Shown one piece after another: positions 46,606 to 60,594 of a stretch of 64,000 bases of DNA. The notes beneath the pieces were generated by a model, which saw only the letters and a program-made list of their open reading frames with translations, did no database searches and was not told where the DNA came from. Position 1 is the stretch's first letter. Each line of letters opens with the position of its first letter. A program made the translations under genes and the position numbers. Origin of the DNA: Thysanoteuthis rhombus (Eukaryota; Mollusca; Cephalopoda; Oegopsida; Thysanoteuthidae); the NCBI GenBank assembly GCA_963457665.1, contig OY735207.1:51167015-51231014 (forward strand), read 5' to 3'.

Positions 46606-46750
46606 CATACTAAGTTAGACTAAGCAAAGTTTAGCAAAGTCATGAAGGCATCGGTTCTTGTCTGACCGCCGAAGTCAAGCAACGTCGGAATTGGTCATTG
46701 CTAACATTGGCGATCACTTAGGAAGATCAGGTACTGTAAGCAGCGCGTGG
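46602..46750 (+). pseudogene. 5S rRNA-derived sequence B, unit 1
   Basis: GTGACCATACTAAGTTAGA resembles the 5S start (GGCCATACCACGTTGA). After a short insertion come CATCGGTTCTTGTCTGACC, GCCGAAGTCAAGCAACGTCG and GGTACTGTAAGC. Better preserved than copy A, and starts where A ends, so the pair looks like a decayed 5S tandem. GTGGCCTTATGTCAGACC after it may be the start of a third. Confidence 0.78.
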
Positions 46751-47439
46751 CCTTATGTCAGACCAAGTAGAGCTTAGTAGATAAAGAGAAGGCCCCAACC
46801 GTAAAGACATGAATTAGCAAGAAGAAGCCACCTGGCCATATATATATATATATATATATATATTAGCAAAGAGGTCCAAATCAGATCTAGCCGAAACCAT
46901 TACCGCCTTAATCCGTCCCGGGGACCATAGGCCTGTGCCTCAAGTACCTCATTGGTAATCTGGCTCTGTACCAAAGAGCAAAACACACGGTGTAATTAAC
47001 AATCAACTTTAGGAGCATAGAAATTTTCTATTCAGATACGTTTTAGAATGTTGAAATATTTCACCGAATTAAATGTTGGACAAATTACATTGTGATAATA
47101 AATATCTTTTGATACCTTTTATGGATTTACCAGTAAAAAGTCGTCAAAAATTCACTTTTTATGAGAAAGATGCTGAACTTCTTTGTGGAAGTCCCCATTA
47201 CTTCACATTGCGAGTAGGAGATGTATAGATCAACAAAATTGTTACCTTTAAGTTGAGGAGTTCATTGTTACGGACAGAAGAAAAAAATACGACCCCCCAA
47301 ACAAAACAATGTTCATTATATAAGTATATATTTTAAAGATGTGTTTACTTTAGCGCAAAACCAAACCTAGAGATTAAACCATGGGCGGATCCAGGATTGT
47401 GAGCAGGTAGGGGTCCAAGCAGGAAATTACATTTTACCA

Positions 47440-49625
47440 ACTAAAAAAAGTTGGTAAAGTCATTACCAGAGAACTAGCAATCCTATTCAACATATGCCTA
47501 AGCAGAGTGAAGTCCCAGCAGATTGGGACACTGCAATCATAATGCTATTACATAAGAAAGGGAACCCGAAAAATCTAAAAAACTACAAGCCAATAAGCAT
47601 ACTCAACTGTATCTACAAACTTTTTACTAAAGTGATCACCAACCAATCAAAAACCAGCCACGAGAACAGGCTGGATTCAGGAAAAGCTAATCAATCATTG
47701 ACCATCTTCATTCAGTAAATCAACTAAAATTGAAAGCAGCAGAATATAGAATGCCACTTGCTGTAGCAGTTGTCGACTCCAAGAAGGCTCTAGACCCAGT
47801 GGAAACCTCAAGGTCATTGATGCTATCAAACAACAAGACATACACCCAGTATATGTCAGAGTCTTGCAACATATATACCGATAGAGCAGTTCGTTCATTA
47901 GGCTACGTAAAGATTCTGAGCCTATTCAGCTCGAAAAGGGAGTAATATAAGGCGATACCAGTTCACCTGAATCCTCCACAACATACCTCAAGATGATCCT
48001 CTGCAACCTAGATGGGAAAATAAAGGAATCAAAATAGACGGCGAATATCTAACTAACCTTAGATTTGCTGACTACATCGTTCTTTTTCGCAAAAAAACAA
48101 AAACACTTCACGATCTCCAAGTAATGTTAGATGAACCGAACAAAGAGAGCAAAAAAGTTAGACTATACATGAACTTCAGTAAAACAAATGTCATATACAA
48201 CAGACATGTTGAGAGCAAAGACACATAGATTCAAATCTGGAACGCAAGCCTGGATGGAAAAAAGTAGACCACCACATCTACCCAGAACAATGGATCTCCA
48301 TGAAACCCTGAAAAGAAAAGAAATCAAGCGAAGAATCAGTTTAGAATGACATTCTTTCGGTCGAGCAAGTTCAACCTTTAAAAACAAGAAAATCCCATTA
48401 GTTCAAAAAAGAAGGGTCTACAACCAATGCATCCTCCCGATAGTCACCTATGGAGCTGAAATACTGTGCTGTAGTTTTATGAAATGGCAGGAGCTAACTG
48501 TATTTATAATTTTTTCCATCAAAATATTTAATTGGAAAAGAAAATCGCGCTTAGCCCGAGCCGGGATGAGTCTGGATCTCTGAATCGCTCCTGGAAAAAG
48601 CGCTTGAGGTCTATGTATCTTTCAAACCAAAAGATGTCTTACCTTAAATTCGTTCGGTTGCGACTACAGAGGTCGCTTCAGTCAAACTATGAAAACAGAA
48701 TGCCCGATCACATCCAGTTGCCTTCACGCATGCGTATCAACGCGAACTGATTATAAATGGGGTTATCGATAGCAGGAGTGACGGTGGCCAATCAGATAAC
48801 AGCATGAGAAACGCACTGATAGAATCTTGGAAAGCCACGTAATTACTTCCCCAACTGATGTGCGTGAATAGTGAGATAGTTAGATCCCGTTAACCCAGTA
48901 AAGCAGTTCGTATAAACAAAGTTAACTTTGGCAGTCATTAATCTGGTCCCAAGCCCGAATATAGGAGAGGGATTGGACGTGTGGCTAGAAACTTAATCCC
49001 GTAAAACTTACTCGCTACTGAAACCGTAATAGAGAGGTTACAACCCTATATTTTAATAGAAGTCCCCAGTGATTGAAAGAAAGTTGAACAAAGTAAACTG
49101 TGGTGCAAACTTAATGGAAAACATCTCGAGGAGAAAAAAATGGTTATATCACAGAGATACAAAATATTCAAAGAAGAGTAACAAAATAGTCTCAGAACTT
49201 GAAAATCTTCCATATGAAGGAAGAATTCGTAAACTACAACTAAGAACACTAGAATAAATAAAAATTAGGGAAGATAATGACCCTCAAACTGAGAACCATG
49301 CAGCATGCTTATTAGAGAATCACGCTCACAAAACAGAGCAGTATATTAGAAGAAAAACATATCATTGAATCCATTAAGAAACCCTAATGGTAATGGGCTG
49401 GTTATGTGGCAAGAATGTCAGACAACCGATAGACATCACGACTCACAACGTAGATCCCCAGAGATCATATACGAAACTGCAGCCGGCTAAATATAAGATG
49501 GCATGACGAAACAGACAAGTTCAGAAAATATTAGCTCCGTGACGCCAAAGATAGAGAGGTCTGGCGAATCCCCAGGAAGGTCCATGTCCAACTACGGACG
49601 CTAAAAGGCTGGTGATGTTGATGAT
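47440..49625 (+). mobile_element. Degraded RTE-clade LINE with a nested insert, unit 1
   Basis: Plus-strand pieces: VPADWDTAIIMLLHKKGNPK and NYKPISILNCIYKLFTKVI (RT fingers), EYRMPLAVAVVDSKKALD, GIKIDGEYLTNLRFAD and the C-terminal end at RTLKG. It finishes GATGTTGATGATGAT as the tail. Multiple stops and frameshifts. Between about 48470 and 49280 it is interrupted by unrelated sequence. Confidence 0.85.
48470..49280 (+). mobile_element. CR1-like LINE remnant inserted in the RTE LINE, unit 1
   Basis: The insert ends with IQRRVTKIVSELENLPYEG and RIRKLQLRTLE, then a stop and IKIREDN. These match the 'QRRATKLxPxLxxLPYExRLxxLxLxTLExRRxRGD' block near the end of CR1/Jockey-type reverse transcriptases. 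The 5' two thirds of the insert are unassigned; a frame at 48532-48750 shows replacement changes between units and is probably not coding. Confidence 0.6.
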
Positions 49626-50920
49626 GATAGAAACATTCAAAACAGTAAGAGGTAAGATAACAAGTCCCAGCAGATTCTTTACAATGAACGGAAGGAACAA
49701 CGACGAAATTAATAAAGAACATTTCCCCCTGCCCTCTAAATCAAAACAAACAAAAACATTAGAAAAAACCGGATTATCAACAACGGGAACTCATTAGCTG
49801 ATCACGACCGAAATATACCCAAAAGAATAAAACTGTAAATAACTTCGACAACCAACTCATACGATAATTACACGACACAACAAAACTAAAAACCTCCCAA
49901 GAAAATAACTGTAGACATGAGCGAGGAGGCGTGAGACAAGCACTGATATGTGCATCATTTCTATTTACTTAATTTTCATCTGGTTTCATGTAGTTTTTGA
50001 TCAGTAATGAATGACTGAAGAACGTTAACCATAGTTTATAGCATCTTGACAAGACACTTTTCAGTCGGTCCACTCCTGTTACGTTAAATAATAGAAGGAG
50101 GAAAGAAAGGAGAATTCTGTTTTATTTACCAGCTGCTATTTCTTCAGAAAAAATTAAAAAGGAACGTCTGATTATTTTTCCACCAAGTGCCATGATGTCA
50201 GGATAGAATGTCTGATGTCCTCATTTTTGCATAAAAAAGGGTCCAAAAATTTCACATTTTTTTCAATCTCGCCATAGTCAGAAATCTCTATAGGAAAAGC
50301 CTGAAGTCGTTGAGAGCCGAATTCGAAATGTCTGGGACAGAAAAAGAATCCCCAATCGAGGTGTGAAGAATAGACAGGCTTAGTCATTGTGAATTTGATG
50401 GTTACACAATACACAATCTCACTCAGTGGCGCCTCAATGCTGTAGTTCTTTTTTTAGTTCCTTACAAACGGTATTAACCAATTCAAATCTGGTCTTAACA
50501 TGAATTTCTGGCTTTCTTAGAACTGCCAAATTACGTTGCAGTTAAAAATATCAATCAGAGAAGTTTACTAAGGCACCAGTAAATAAAAATAAGACGGAAA
50601 GACATCTTACTTATAATAGACGGAAAATAAATACATTTATGCTTTTGAAGTTAATATATGAATACTTGGGATCATTTTTCGTTTTAAAAAATTTTTTTTT
50701 CATAAAACTTCTTTATCTGGATTTTTGGAAAAAAAATCAATTATGCTGGTGGAGGTTGAGGTATCCGGGGCGTTTGGACCTTCCTCCCTTTGATCCACGC
50801 CTGATCATCATTCACTGTCCCAATAATGCAAAAGTAAAAGTGGTTATACTTAGAAAGTAATTATAACAGGTTATTTTTCTCTTACTGGAGGAGCAAGACT
50901 ACTGTGTTGTCATTTGTTTC
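49626..50920. other. Non-coding part of unit 1
   Basis: No conserved frame: the 80-codon minus-strand frame at 50172-50414 is not kept open in unit 2. Confidence 0.5.
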
Positions 50921-51415
50921 ATCATCATCATCATCATCATCAGTCTTCTAACGTTCGTCGTTGGACGGAGACCTTCCCTAGGACCCGCCACATTTCTCTA
51001 CCATGGGCGTCGCGGAGCCAGTATTTTTTGAATTTGTCTAGTTAAACTCTCCATCTTGTATTCTGCAGTTTCGCATGTGGTCTCTTGGGATCCATGTTGT
51101 GAATCGTGATGTCCATCGGTTGTCAGCCATTCTTGAACATGGCCTACCCATTTACATTTGAGTTTTCTAATAGATTCTATGACGTCTCTGACTCCCGTTT
51201 TCTCCCTGATATACTGTGCTGTCTTGTGATCTCTCGATGTGAGGAGTTTGAGGATGATTCTCTCATGCGCACGTTGCATGCTTCTCAGTCTGTAGTTGCC
51301 TCTTGGTAAGGTTCCATGTTTCAGCTCTGTTAGTGACTATCGGGAAGATGCATTGATTGTATATTCTTCTTTTTAGGATTATTTGGATCGTCTTGTGTTT
51401 GAAGGTTGAACTCGT
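50921..51415 (-). mobile_element. RTE-clade LINE, 3' fragment, unit 1
   Basis: Starts with (CAT)n, GTCTTCTAACGTTCGTCGTT, and runs through the minus-strand pieces VRDVIESIRKLK and MQRAHERIILK to GGTTGAACTCG, where it is truncated. Confidence 0.85.
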
Positions 51416-52480
51416 TTACTGATTATTCAAGTAGATCTTTGACTTGAAACAAGAACTACACTGCGTCCAGTATCTATACATTCATATCTGTGATTTCTGA
51501 TTTCAAATGGATCCTCTACGAAGTAACATTACTAGTAGTGGCAGTAGTAGCAGGACGAGGAGGGGGAAGGTAATGATGCTTCAACCAAAACTTTGGCTAC
51601 TAAAAAAGCAATGAGTAATTTTAGATTAAAGTAAGCCAACATTTTTTTTATCGATAATTTGTTCTGGAGTCTTAGTGAATGTCTTTTTCATTTAATGAGA
51701 GGGCTTTAAATAGGTTTATGTAAAATTTTAGCTATAAAGTTATCTAGGAATAGAAAAAGTTAGCCATTTCTGAAGATATTTTGAGCTCTTAATGAAAAAA
51801 AAACAATACTGCAGAGAGATGTGTGGACATAGCTAAAAATAGCCGAAACTGTACATCCACGAATGATAATTAGCAATATGCAGATGTCTTCTGACATGCC
51901 AAGTGACGCAGCGTACATATTAAATAGAATGTCATTCATGTTTAAATGACGTAATAAAAATGCTGAAAATGAAGAATAATGAAAACACAAAAGTAATGAC
52001 AACGAATATAATGAAAAATGATGATCCGTTTGTGATCAACAGAACGTTTTTTTTTCAAACTCATAGCGATGCAAGTCTCTTATTTATTTCATGAAATACA
52101 ATATGTATCCATATATTCCATATTCACCGTCATTTTTTTAACGTCACTGGTAAACTAGTTTTATTATAAAACACATGATTTCTTACTAAGATCTTTTATT
52201 TATCTTAGATACCTAGTTCAACCCATTGGGACAAAATAGATGTACAGGTTTCTATCGCTATCCCCCCCCCAAAAAAAGAGCGTTTCAATAAATACCTTCC
52301 GTGAGGCCAAATGGTGTAGAACAGAGGCAATAACCATTAATTCATGAATGAAGTTTTTTTGTGAGTCCCAAGACCAAAAATGTTAGGATAGTATGGTAGG
52401 CTGAGCTATGGGATGTCATGGTAGAGGGAAACAGAGGAGACTTGGATGTCGAAGAGAGGGGAAGCGAATGCGTATTGTCT
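51416..52480. other. Non-coding part of unit 1, identical by eye in unit 2
   Basis: No coding signature. Compared line by line with 59402-60466, I see no substitution. Confidence 0.6.
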
Positions 52481-52481
52481 G

Positions 52482-52664
<183 letters not shown>

Positions 52665-54477
52665 ACAAAGTCATTTTTTTCTGTTGTTGTTGGAAAGGGA
52701 AGTAATCCTTAATTCATTTTAAGGTTACCTGGAGTTATCTCCATTTGACACACGGATTCCACGAATAAACCCAGTCTTCCTAGCATCTGTTTCCCGTGGC
52801 TTTGTGCCGTACTAAATTAGGCTAATCTTAGTTCATATCTATTGTGCTTATCAAGGAGATATGAGAGAAAATACCATGGGACATGAACAGATGTGAAAAG
52901 GAGTAAAAACGTAAACAGGTTTGATATTTCGTGATGTTTAAATCATTTTGACCATGTATTCGAACGTGACGGATTTAGGCCGAGTAATATAACGTTAATT
53001 TGTCACCCCCCCCAGTCTTCCAGTAGTTTGGGGACAAATGAAAAGATGTAGATAATAATGATGATGAAAAACAAGAAATTTTAATGCTTAATTCCCCCTT
53101 AAACATTGGTGCAGCTCAACCAAATCTGCATACTTAGTGAACCTAGGGGAAGAACTTGGACTGTTTGGTTAAAACAATTTAAAAAAAGAGTTTTAGACGA
53201 GGTTCTTTTTGCGCATAACTAAAATGAATAAGTGAATCCTTATTTTCCGATCTTTAGCTCAGTTTTGCCGTGGCTCAACCAAATTTAGTATGAATATGAG
53301 AAGAAGAACTTGATCTTAAGAAAGAAAAAAAAAGCTTCAGAACGACATTAAAAGTTCTGTATATTAAAAATTCTATAAAATCCAGCACAAAACGAAAACT
53401 CTCACCTCAAAATGGTTTCTGGAGAGAGATTTTTAACTACATAATTTGAAAACAAAGTAAATGATTGAGTAATTTGATACGGCACCTCACTGTTGGGTAG
53501 TGGTTATGAAGCTCGACTTATAGAACATCACTACTGAAGTGACTATGATTTTCACTGGATGCCTCACTCTGGGGGTCTTGTGTCATACTGAGCCAAGCTT
53601 AATATATATCGCTTGATTGTCAGTATTATATAGTGATTTACTTCAACTGGTTCACTCATCTTGGTTCTTATTGTCATAGTGTTTTGGTCGTTTTGCCCTT
53701 CGGCCTTCTTCAGGTGCATGACATAGTTGGTAAACTTCAAAGAATTTCGAACAGAACCCCTTATTTAATCCGCAGGAGTAGACTGTTTTCATTCTGTTGT
53801 ACATGCTAGAGAATATCTTATATCAGTTAATTGTGTTTGTGAAGACCGGAGGGTACAACGGCTGAAACGTAGTGACAACGACACTCAAGACGAGGATACT
53901 CGTCCGAGTGATTAAGTATATGATATTGATTTTTGGTCATCTCAGAAATTAAGCAAAGAGAAAGAAAAAGCAATTCAGTATACTTAAGAATAAAACTGAT
54001 ATAAGTTTGTTTGGTGATCAGTTGACTTTAATGTATTGGACACCGGGGCCTCTAAGAGTGGGGTGCATCTCATCGGTAGTCGGGTGGGGGAAGTGTCCGA
54101 GGGGGCCAAGAGTTAAACTCCTAAGTCGATACAATGTGTTCATCAAAAAAGGGTTGTCTACATCGTTTACCGTCGATTGAATGTAGTATGGAGTGCTGAA
54201 AGGGTTATGGCAGAAAAAGACATGATGGTTGAAGAACGCAGTTGTTTGTGCAATGTGTGTGACGGAAGAGGGATGTTTTGCATTGCCTTATAAAATTCCT
54301 CTTGGCACCCTTGTCGGGCAGTTCGATCTATATTTCAATTTGCAGAGGCCAAAAGTCAATTAAAAGAAAATCTCAATCCTCGAATCAATATTTTTGATCT
54401 GTTGTGCTTATGCCAAAGTAGTCAACAGAGATTCGCCGTCGTAATATCGATTGAGGAGAAAAAGCATTTATGATTAA

Positions 54478-54731
54478 GAAAGCACCGAACTTCGTCAGAT
54501 CACCCAAGTTAAGCAATGTCGAATCTGGTCAGCACTAAAATAGGCCATCGTTCAAGAACGCTAAGGTACTCTAAGTAGCTTGTGACCATACTAAGTTAGA
54601 CTAAGCAAAGTTTAGCAAAGTCATAAAGGCATCGGTTCTTGTCTGACCGCCGAAGTCAAGCAACGTCGGAATTGGTCATGGCTAACATAGGCGATCGCTT
54701 AGGAAGACCAGGTACTGTAAGCAGCGCGTGG
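54478..54731 (+). pseudogene. Two 5S rRNA-derived sequences, unit 2
   Basis: Copies of the unit 1 pair. B has a few changes (for example GCTAACATAGGCGATCGCTT). Confidence 0.75.
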
Positions 54732-54815
54732 CCTTATGTCAGACCATGTAGAGCTTAGTAGATAAAGAGAAGGCCCCAACCGTAAAGACATAAATTAGCA
54801 AGAAGAAGCCACCTG

Positions 54816-54858
<43 letters not shown>

Positions 54859-55433
54859 TAGCAAGGAGGTCCAAATCAGATCTAGCCGAAACCATTACCG
54901 CCTTAATCCGTCCCGGGGACCATAGGCCTGTGCCTCAAGTACCTCATTGGTAATCTGGCTCTGTGCCAAAGAGCAAAATACACGGTGCAATTAACAATCA
55001 ACTTTAGGAGCATAGAAATTTTCTATTCAGATACGTTTTTCAAATAGAAATATTTCACCGAATTAAATGTTGGACAAATTACATTATGATAATAAATATC
55101 TTTTGATACCTTTTATGGATTTACCAGTAAAAAGTCGTCAAAAATTCACTTTTTATGAGAAAAATGCTGAACTTCTTTGTGGAAGTCCCCATTACTTCAC
55201 ATTGCGAGTAGGAGATGTATAGATCAACAAAATTGTTACCTTTAAGTTGAGGAGTTCATTGTTACGGACAGAAGAAAAAAATACGACCCCCCAAACAAAA
55301 CAATGTTCATTATATAAGTATATATTTTAAAGATGTGTTTACTTTAGCGCAAAACCAAACCTAGAGATTAAACCATGGGCGGATCCAGGATTGTGAGCAG
55401 GTAGGGGTCCAAGCAGGAAAATACATTTTACCA

Positions 55434-57612
55434 ACTAAAAAAAGTTGGTAAAGTCATTACCAGAGAACTAGCAATCCTATTCAACATATGCCTAAGCAGA
55501 GTGAAGTCCCAGCAGATTGGGACACTGCAATCATAATGCTATTACATAAGAAAGGGAACCCGAAAAATCTAAAAAACTACAAGCCAATAAGCATACTCAA
55601 CTGTATCTACAAACTTTTTACTAAAGTGATCACCAACCAATCAAAAACCAGCCACGAGAACAGGCTGGATTCAGGAAAAGCTAATCAATCATTGACCATC
55701 TTCATTCAGTAAATCAACTAAAAGTGAAAGCAGCAGAATATAGAATGCCACTTGCTGTAGCAGTTGTCGACTCCAAGAAGGCTCTAGACTCAGTGGAAAC
55801 CTCAAGGTCATTGATGCTATCAAACAACAAGACATACACCCAGTATATGTCAGAGTTTTGCAACATATATACCGATAGAGCAGTTCGTTCATTAGGCTAC
55901 GTAAAGATTCTGAACCTATTCAGCTCGAAAAGGGAGTAATATAAGGCGATACCAGTTCACCTGAATCCTCCACAACATACCTCAAGATGATCCTCTGCAA
56001 CCTAGATGGGAAAATAAAGGAATCAAAATAGACGGCGAATATCTAACTAACCTTAGATTTGCTGACGACATCGTCCTTTTTCGCAAAAAAACAAAAACAC
56101 TTCACGATCTCCAAGTAATGTTAGATGAACCGAACAAAGAGAGCAAAAAAGTTAGACTATACATGAACTTCAGTAAAACAAATGTCATATACAACAGACA
56201 TGTTGAGAGCAAAGACACATAGATTCAAATCTGGAACACAAGCCTGGATGGAAAAAAGTAGACCACCACATCTACCCAGAACAATGGATCTCCATGAAAC
56301 CCTGAAAAGAAAAGAAATCAAGCGAAGAATCAGTTTAGAATGACATTCTTTCGGTCGAGCAAGTTCAACCTTTAAAAACAAGAAAATTGCATTAGTCCAA
56401 AAAAGAAGGGTCTACAACCAATGCATCCTCCCGATAGTCACCTATGGAGCTGAAATGCTGTGCTGTAGTTTTATGAAATGGCAGGAGCTAACTGTATTTA
56501 TAATTTTTTCCATCAAAATATTTAATTGGAAAAGAAAATCGCACTTAGCCCGAGCCGGGATGAGTCTGGATCTCCGAATTGCTCCTGGAAAAAGTGCTTG
56601 AGATCTATGTATCTTTCAAACCAAAAGATGTCTTACCTTAAATTCGTTCGGTTGCGACTACAGAGGTCGCTTCAGTCAAACTATGAAAACAGAATGCCCG
56701 ATCACATCCAGTTGCCTTCGTATCAACACGAACTGATTATAAATGGGGTTATCGATAGAAGGAGTGACGGTGGCCAATCAGATAACAGCATGAGAAACGC
56801 ACTGATAGAATCTTGGAAAGCCACGTAATTACTTCCCCAACTGATGGGCGTGAATAGTAAGATAGTTAGATCCCGTTAACCCTGTAAAGCAGTTCGTATA
56901 AACAAAGTTAACTTTGGCAGTCATTAATCTGGTCCCAAGCCCGAATATAGGAGAGGGATTGGACGTGTGGCTAGAAACTTAATCCCGTAAAACTTACTCG
57001 CTACTGAAACCGTAATAGAGAGGTTACAACCCTATATTTTAATAGAAGTCCCCAGTGATTGAAAGAAAGTTGAACAAAGTAAACTGTGGTGCAAACTTAA
57101 TGGAAAACATCTTGAGGAGAAAAAAATGGTTATATCACAGAGATACAAAATATTCAAAGAAGAGTAACAAAATAGTCTCAGAACTTGAAAATCTTCCATA
57201 TGAAGGAAGAATTCGTAAACTACAACTAAGAACACTAGAATAAATAAAAATTAGGGAAGATAATGACCCTCAAACTGAGAACCATGCAGCGTGCTTATTA
57301 GAGAATCATGCTCTCAAAACAGAGCAGTATATTAGAGGAAAAACATATCATTGAATCCATTAAGAAACCCTAATGGTAATGGGCTTGTTATGTGGCAAGA
57401 ATGTCAGACAACCGATAGACATCACGACTCACAACGTAGATCCCCAGAGATCATATACGAAACTGCAGCCGGCTAAATATAAGATGGCAAGACGAAACAG
57501 ACAAGTTCAGAAAATATTAGCTCCGTGACGCCAATGATAGAGAGGTCTGGTGAATCCCCAGGAAGGTCCATGTCCAACTACGGACGCTAAAAGGCTGGTG
57601 ATGTTGATGATG
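55434..57612 (+). mobile_element. Degraded RTE LINE with CR1-like insert, unit 2
   Basis: Collinear with 47440-49625, including the nested insert (about 56462-57267). Here the FADD motif codon reads GACGAC rather than GACTAC as in unit 1. Confidence 0.85.
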
Positions 57613-58911
57613 ATAGAAACATTCAAAACAGTAAGAGGTTAGATAACACGTCCCAGCAGATTCTTTACAATGAACGGAAGGAACAACGACAAAATTAATA
57701 AAGAACATTTCCCCCCGCCCTCTAAATTAAAACAAACAAAAATATCAGAAAAAACCGGATTATCAACAACGGGAACTCATTAGCTGATCACGACCGAAAT
57801 ATACCCAAAAGAATAAAACTGTAAATAACTTCAACAACCAACTCATACGATAATTACACGACACAACAAAACTAAAAACTTCCCAAGAAAATAACTGTAG
57901 ACATAAGCGAAGAGGCGTGAGACAAGCACTAATATGTGCATCATTTCTATTCACTTAATTTTCATCTGGTTTCATGTAGTTTTTGATCAGTAATGAATGA
58001 CTGAAGAACGTTAACCATAGTTTATAGCATCTTAACAAGACACTTTTCAGTCGGTCCACTCCTGTTACGTTAAATAATAGAAGGAGGAAAGAAAGGAGAA
58101 TTCTGTTTTATTTACCAGCTGCTATTTCTTCAGAAAAAATTAAAAAGGAACGTCTGATTATTTTTCTACCAAGTGCCATGATGTCAGGATAAAATGTCTG
58201 ATGTCCTCATTTTTGCATAAAAAAGGGTCAAAAAATTTCACATTCTTTTGAATCTCGCCCATGGTGAGAAATCTCTATAGGAAAAGCCTGAAGTCGTTGA
58301 GAGCCGAATTAGAAATGTCTGGGACAGAAAAAGAATTCCCGATCGAGGTGTGAAGAATAGACAGGCTTAGTCATTGTGAATTTGATGGTTACACGATACA
58401 CAATCTCACTCAGTGGTGCCTCAATGCTGTAGTTCTTTTTTTTAGTTCCTTACAAACGGTATTAACCAATTCAAATCTGGTCTTAACATGAATTTCTGGC
58501 TTTCTTAGAACTGCCAAATTACGTTGCAGTTAAAAATATCAATCAGAGAAGTTTACTAAGGCACCAGTAAATAAAAATAAGACGGAAAGACATCTTACTT
58601 ATAATAGATGGAAAATAAATACATTTATGCTTTTGAAGTCAATATATGAATACTTGGGATCATTTTTCGTTTTTTCTAATTTTTTTTCCCATAAAACTTG
58701 TTTATCTGGATTTTTGAAAACAAAAAAAATCAATTATGCTGGTGGAGGTTGAGGTATCCGGGGCGTTTGGACCTTCCTCCCTTTGATCCACGCCTGATCA
58801 TCATTCACTGTCCCATCAATGCAAAAGTAAAAGTGGTTACACGTAGAAAGTAATTATAACAGGTTATTTTTCTCTTACTGGAGGAGCGAGACTACTGTGT
58901 TGTCATTTGTT

Positions 58912-59402
58912 TCATCATCATCATCATCAGTCTTCTAACGTTCGTCGTTGGACGTAGACCTTCCCCAGGACCCGCCACATTTCTCTACCATGGGCGTTGC
59001 GGAGCCAGTATTTTTTGAATTTGTCTAGTTAAACTCTCCATCTTGTATTCTGCAGTTTCGCATGTGGTCTCTTGGGATCCATGTTGTGAGTGGTGATGTC
59101 CATCGGTTGTCAGCCATTCTTGAACATGGCCTACCCATTGCCATTTTAGTTTTCTAATAGATTCTATGACGTCTCTGACTCCCGTTTTCTCCCTGATATA
59201 CTGTGCTGTCTTGTGATCTCTCGATGTGAAGAGTTTGAGGATGATTCTCTCATGCGCACGTTGCATGCTTCTCAGTCTGTAGTTGCCTCTTGGTAAGGTT
59301 CCATGTTTCAGCTCTGTTAGTGACTATCGGGAAGATGCATTGATTGTATATTCTTCTTTTTAGGATTATTTGGATCGTCTTGTGTTTGAAGGTTGAACTC
59401 GT
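58912..59402 (-). mobile_element. RTE-clade LINE, 3' fragment, unit 2
   Basis: Counterpart of 50921-51415 with a shorter (CAT)n. Confidence 0.85.
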
Positions 59403-60466
59403 TTACTGATTATTCAAGTAGATCTTTGACTTGAAACAAGAACTACACTGCGTCCAGTATCTATACATTCATATCTGTGATTTCTGATTTCAAATGGATC
59501 CTCTACGAAGTAACATTACTAGTAGTGGCAGTAGTAGCAGGACGAGGAGGGGGAAGGTAATGATGCTTCAACCAAAACTTTGGCTACTAAAAAAGCAATG
59601 AGTAATTTTAGATTAAAGTAAGCCAACATTTTTTTTATCGATAATTTGTTCTGGAGTCTTAGTGAATGTCTTTTTCATTTAATGAGAGGGCTTTAAATAG
59701 GTTTATGTAAAATTTTAGCTATAAAGTTATCTAGGAATAGAAAAAGTTAGCCATTTCTGAAGATATTTTGAGCTCTTAATGAAAAAAAAACAATACTGCA
59801 GAGAGATGTGTGGACATAGCTAAAAATAGCCGAAACTGTACATCCACGAATGATAATTAGCAATATGCAGATGTCTTCTGACATGCCAAGTGACGCAGCG
59901 TACATATTAAATAGAATGTCATTCATGTTTAAATGACGTAATAAAAATGCTGAAAATGAAGAATAATGAAAACACAAAAGTAATGACAACGAATATAATG
60001 AAAAATGATGATCCGTTTGTGATCAACAGAACGTTTTTTTTTCAAACTCATAGCGATGCAAGTCTCTTATTTATTTCATGAAATACAATATGTATCCATA
60101 TATTCCATATTCACCGTCATTTTTTTAACGTCACTGGTAAACTAGTTTTATTATAAAACACATGATTTCTTACTAAGATCTTTTATTTATCTTAGATACC
60201 TAGTTCAACCCATTGGGACAAAATAGATGTACAGGTTTCTATCGCTATCCCCCCCCCAAAAAAAGAGCGTTTCAATAAATACCTTCCGTGAGGCCAAATG
60301 GTGTAGAACAGAGGCAATAACCATTAATTCATGAATGAAGTTTTTTTGTGAGTCCCAAGACCAAAAATGTTAGGATAGTATGGTAGGCTGAGCTATGGGA
60401 TGTCATGGTAGAGGGAAACAGAGGAGACTTGGATGTCGAAGAGAGGGGAAGCGAATGCGTATTGTC

Positions 60467-60478
60467 TGCATCATCATC

Positions 60479-60510
<32 letters not shown>

Positions 60511-60594
60511 CATCATCATCAGTCTTTTAACGTCTGTCGTTGGACATAGACCTTCCCCAGGACCCGCCACATTTCTCTATCATGGGTGTGGCGA
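60467..60594 (-). mobile_element. RTE LINE 3' stub at the unit 2/unit 3 joint
   Basis: Same joint sequence as at 52664, with about half as many CAT repeats. Confidence 0.9.

Noticed and set aside
46497-46750. Functional 5S rRNA genes
   Set aside because: Box C region and 5' end are eroded and copy B carries an insertion; no terminator T-run directly follows.
48532-48750. Conserved 72-codon frame repeated in the array as a new gene
   Set aside because: Units 1 and 2 differ by amino-acid replacements and a frame-changing 8-nt deletion, so there is no sign of coding constraint.
50172-50414. 80-codon minus-strand frame in unit 1
   Set aside because: Not kept open in unit 2.
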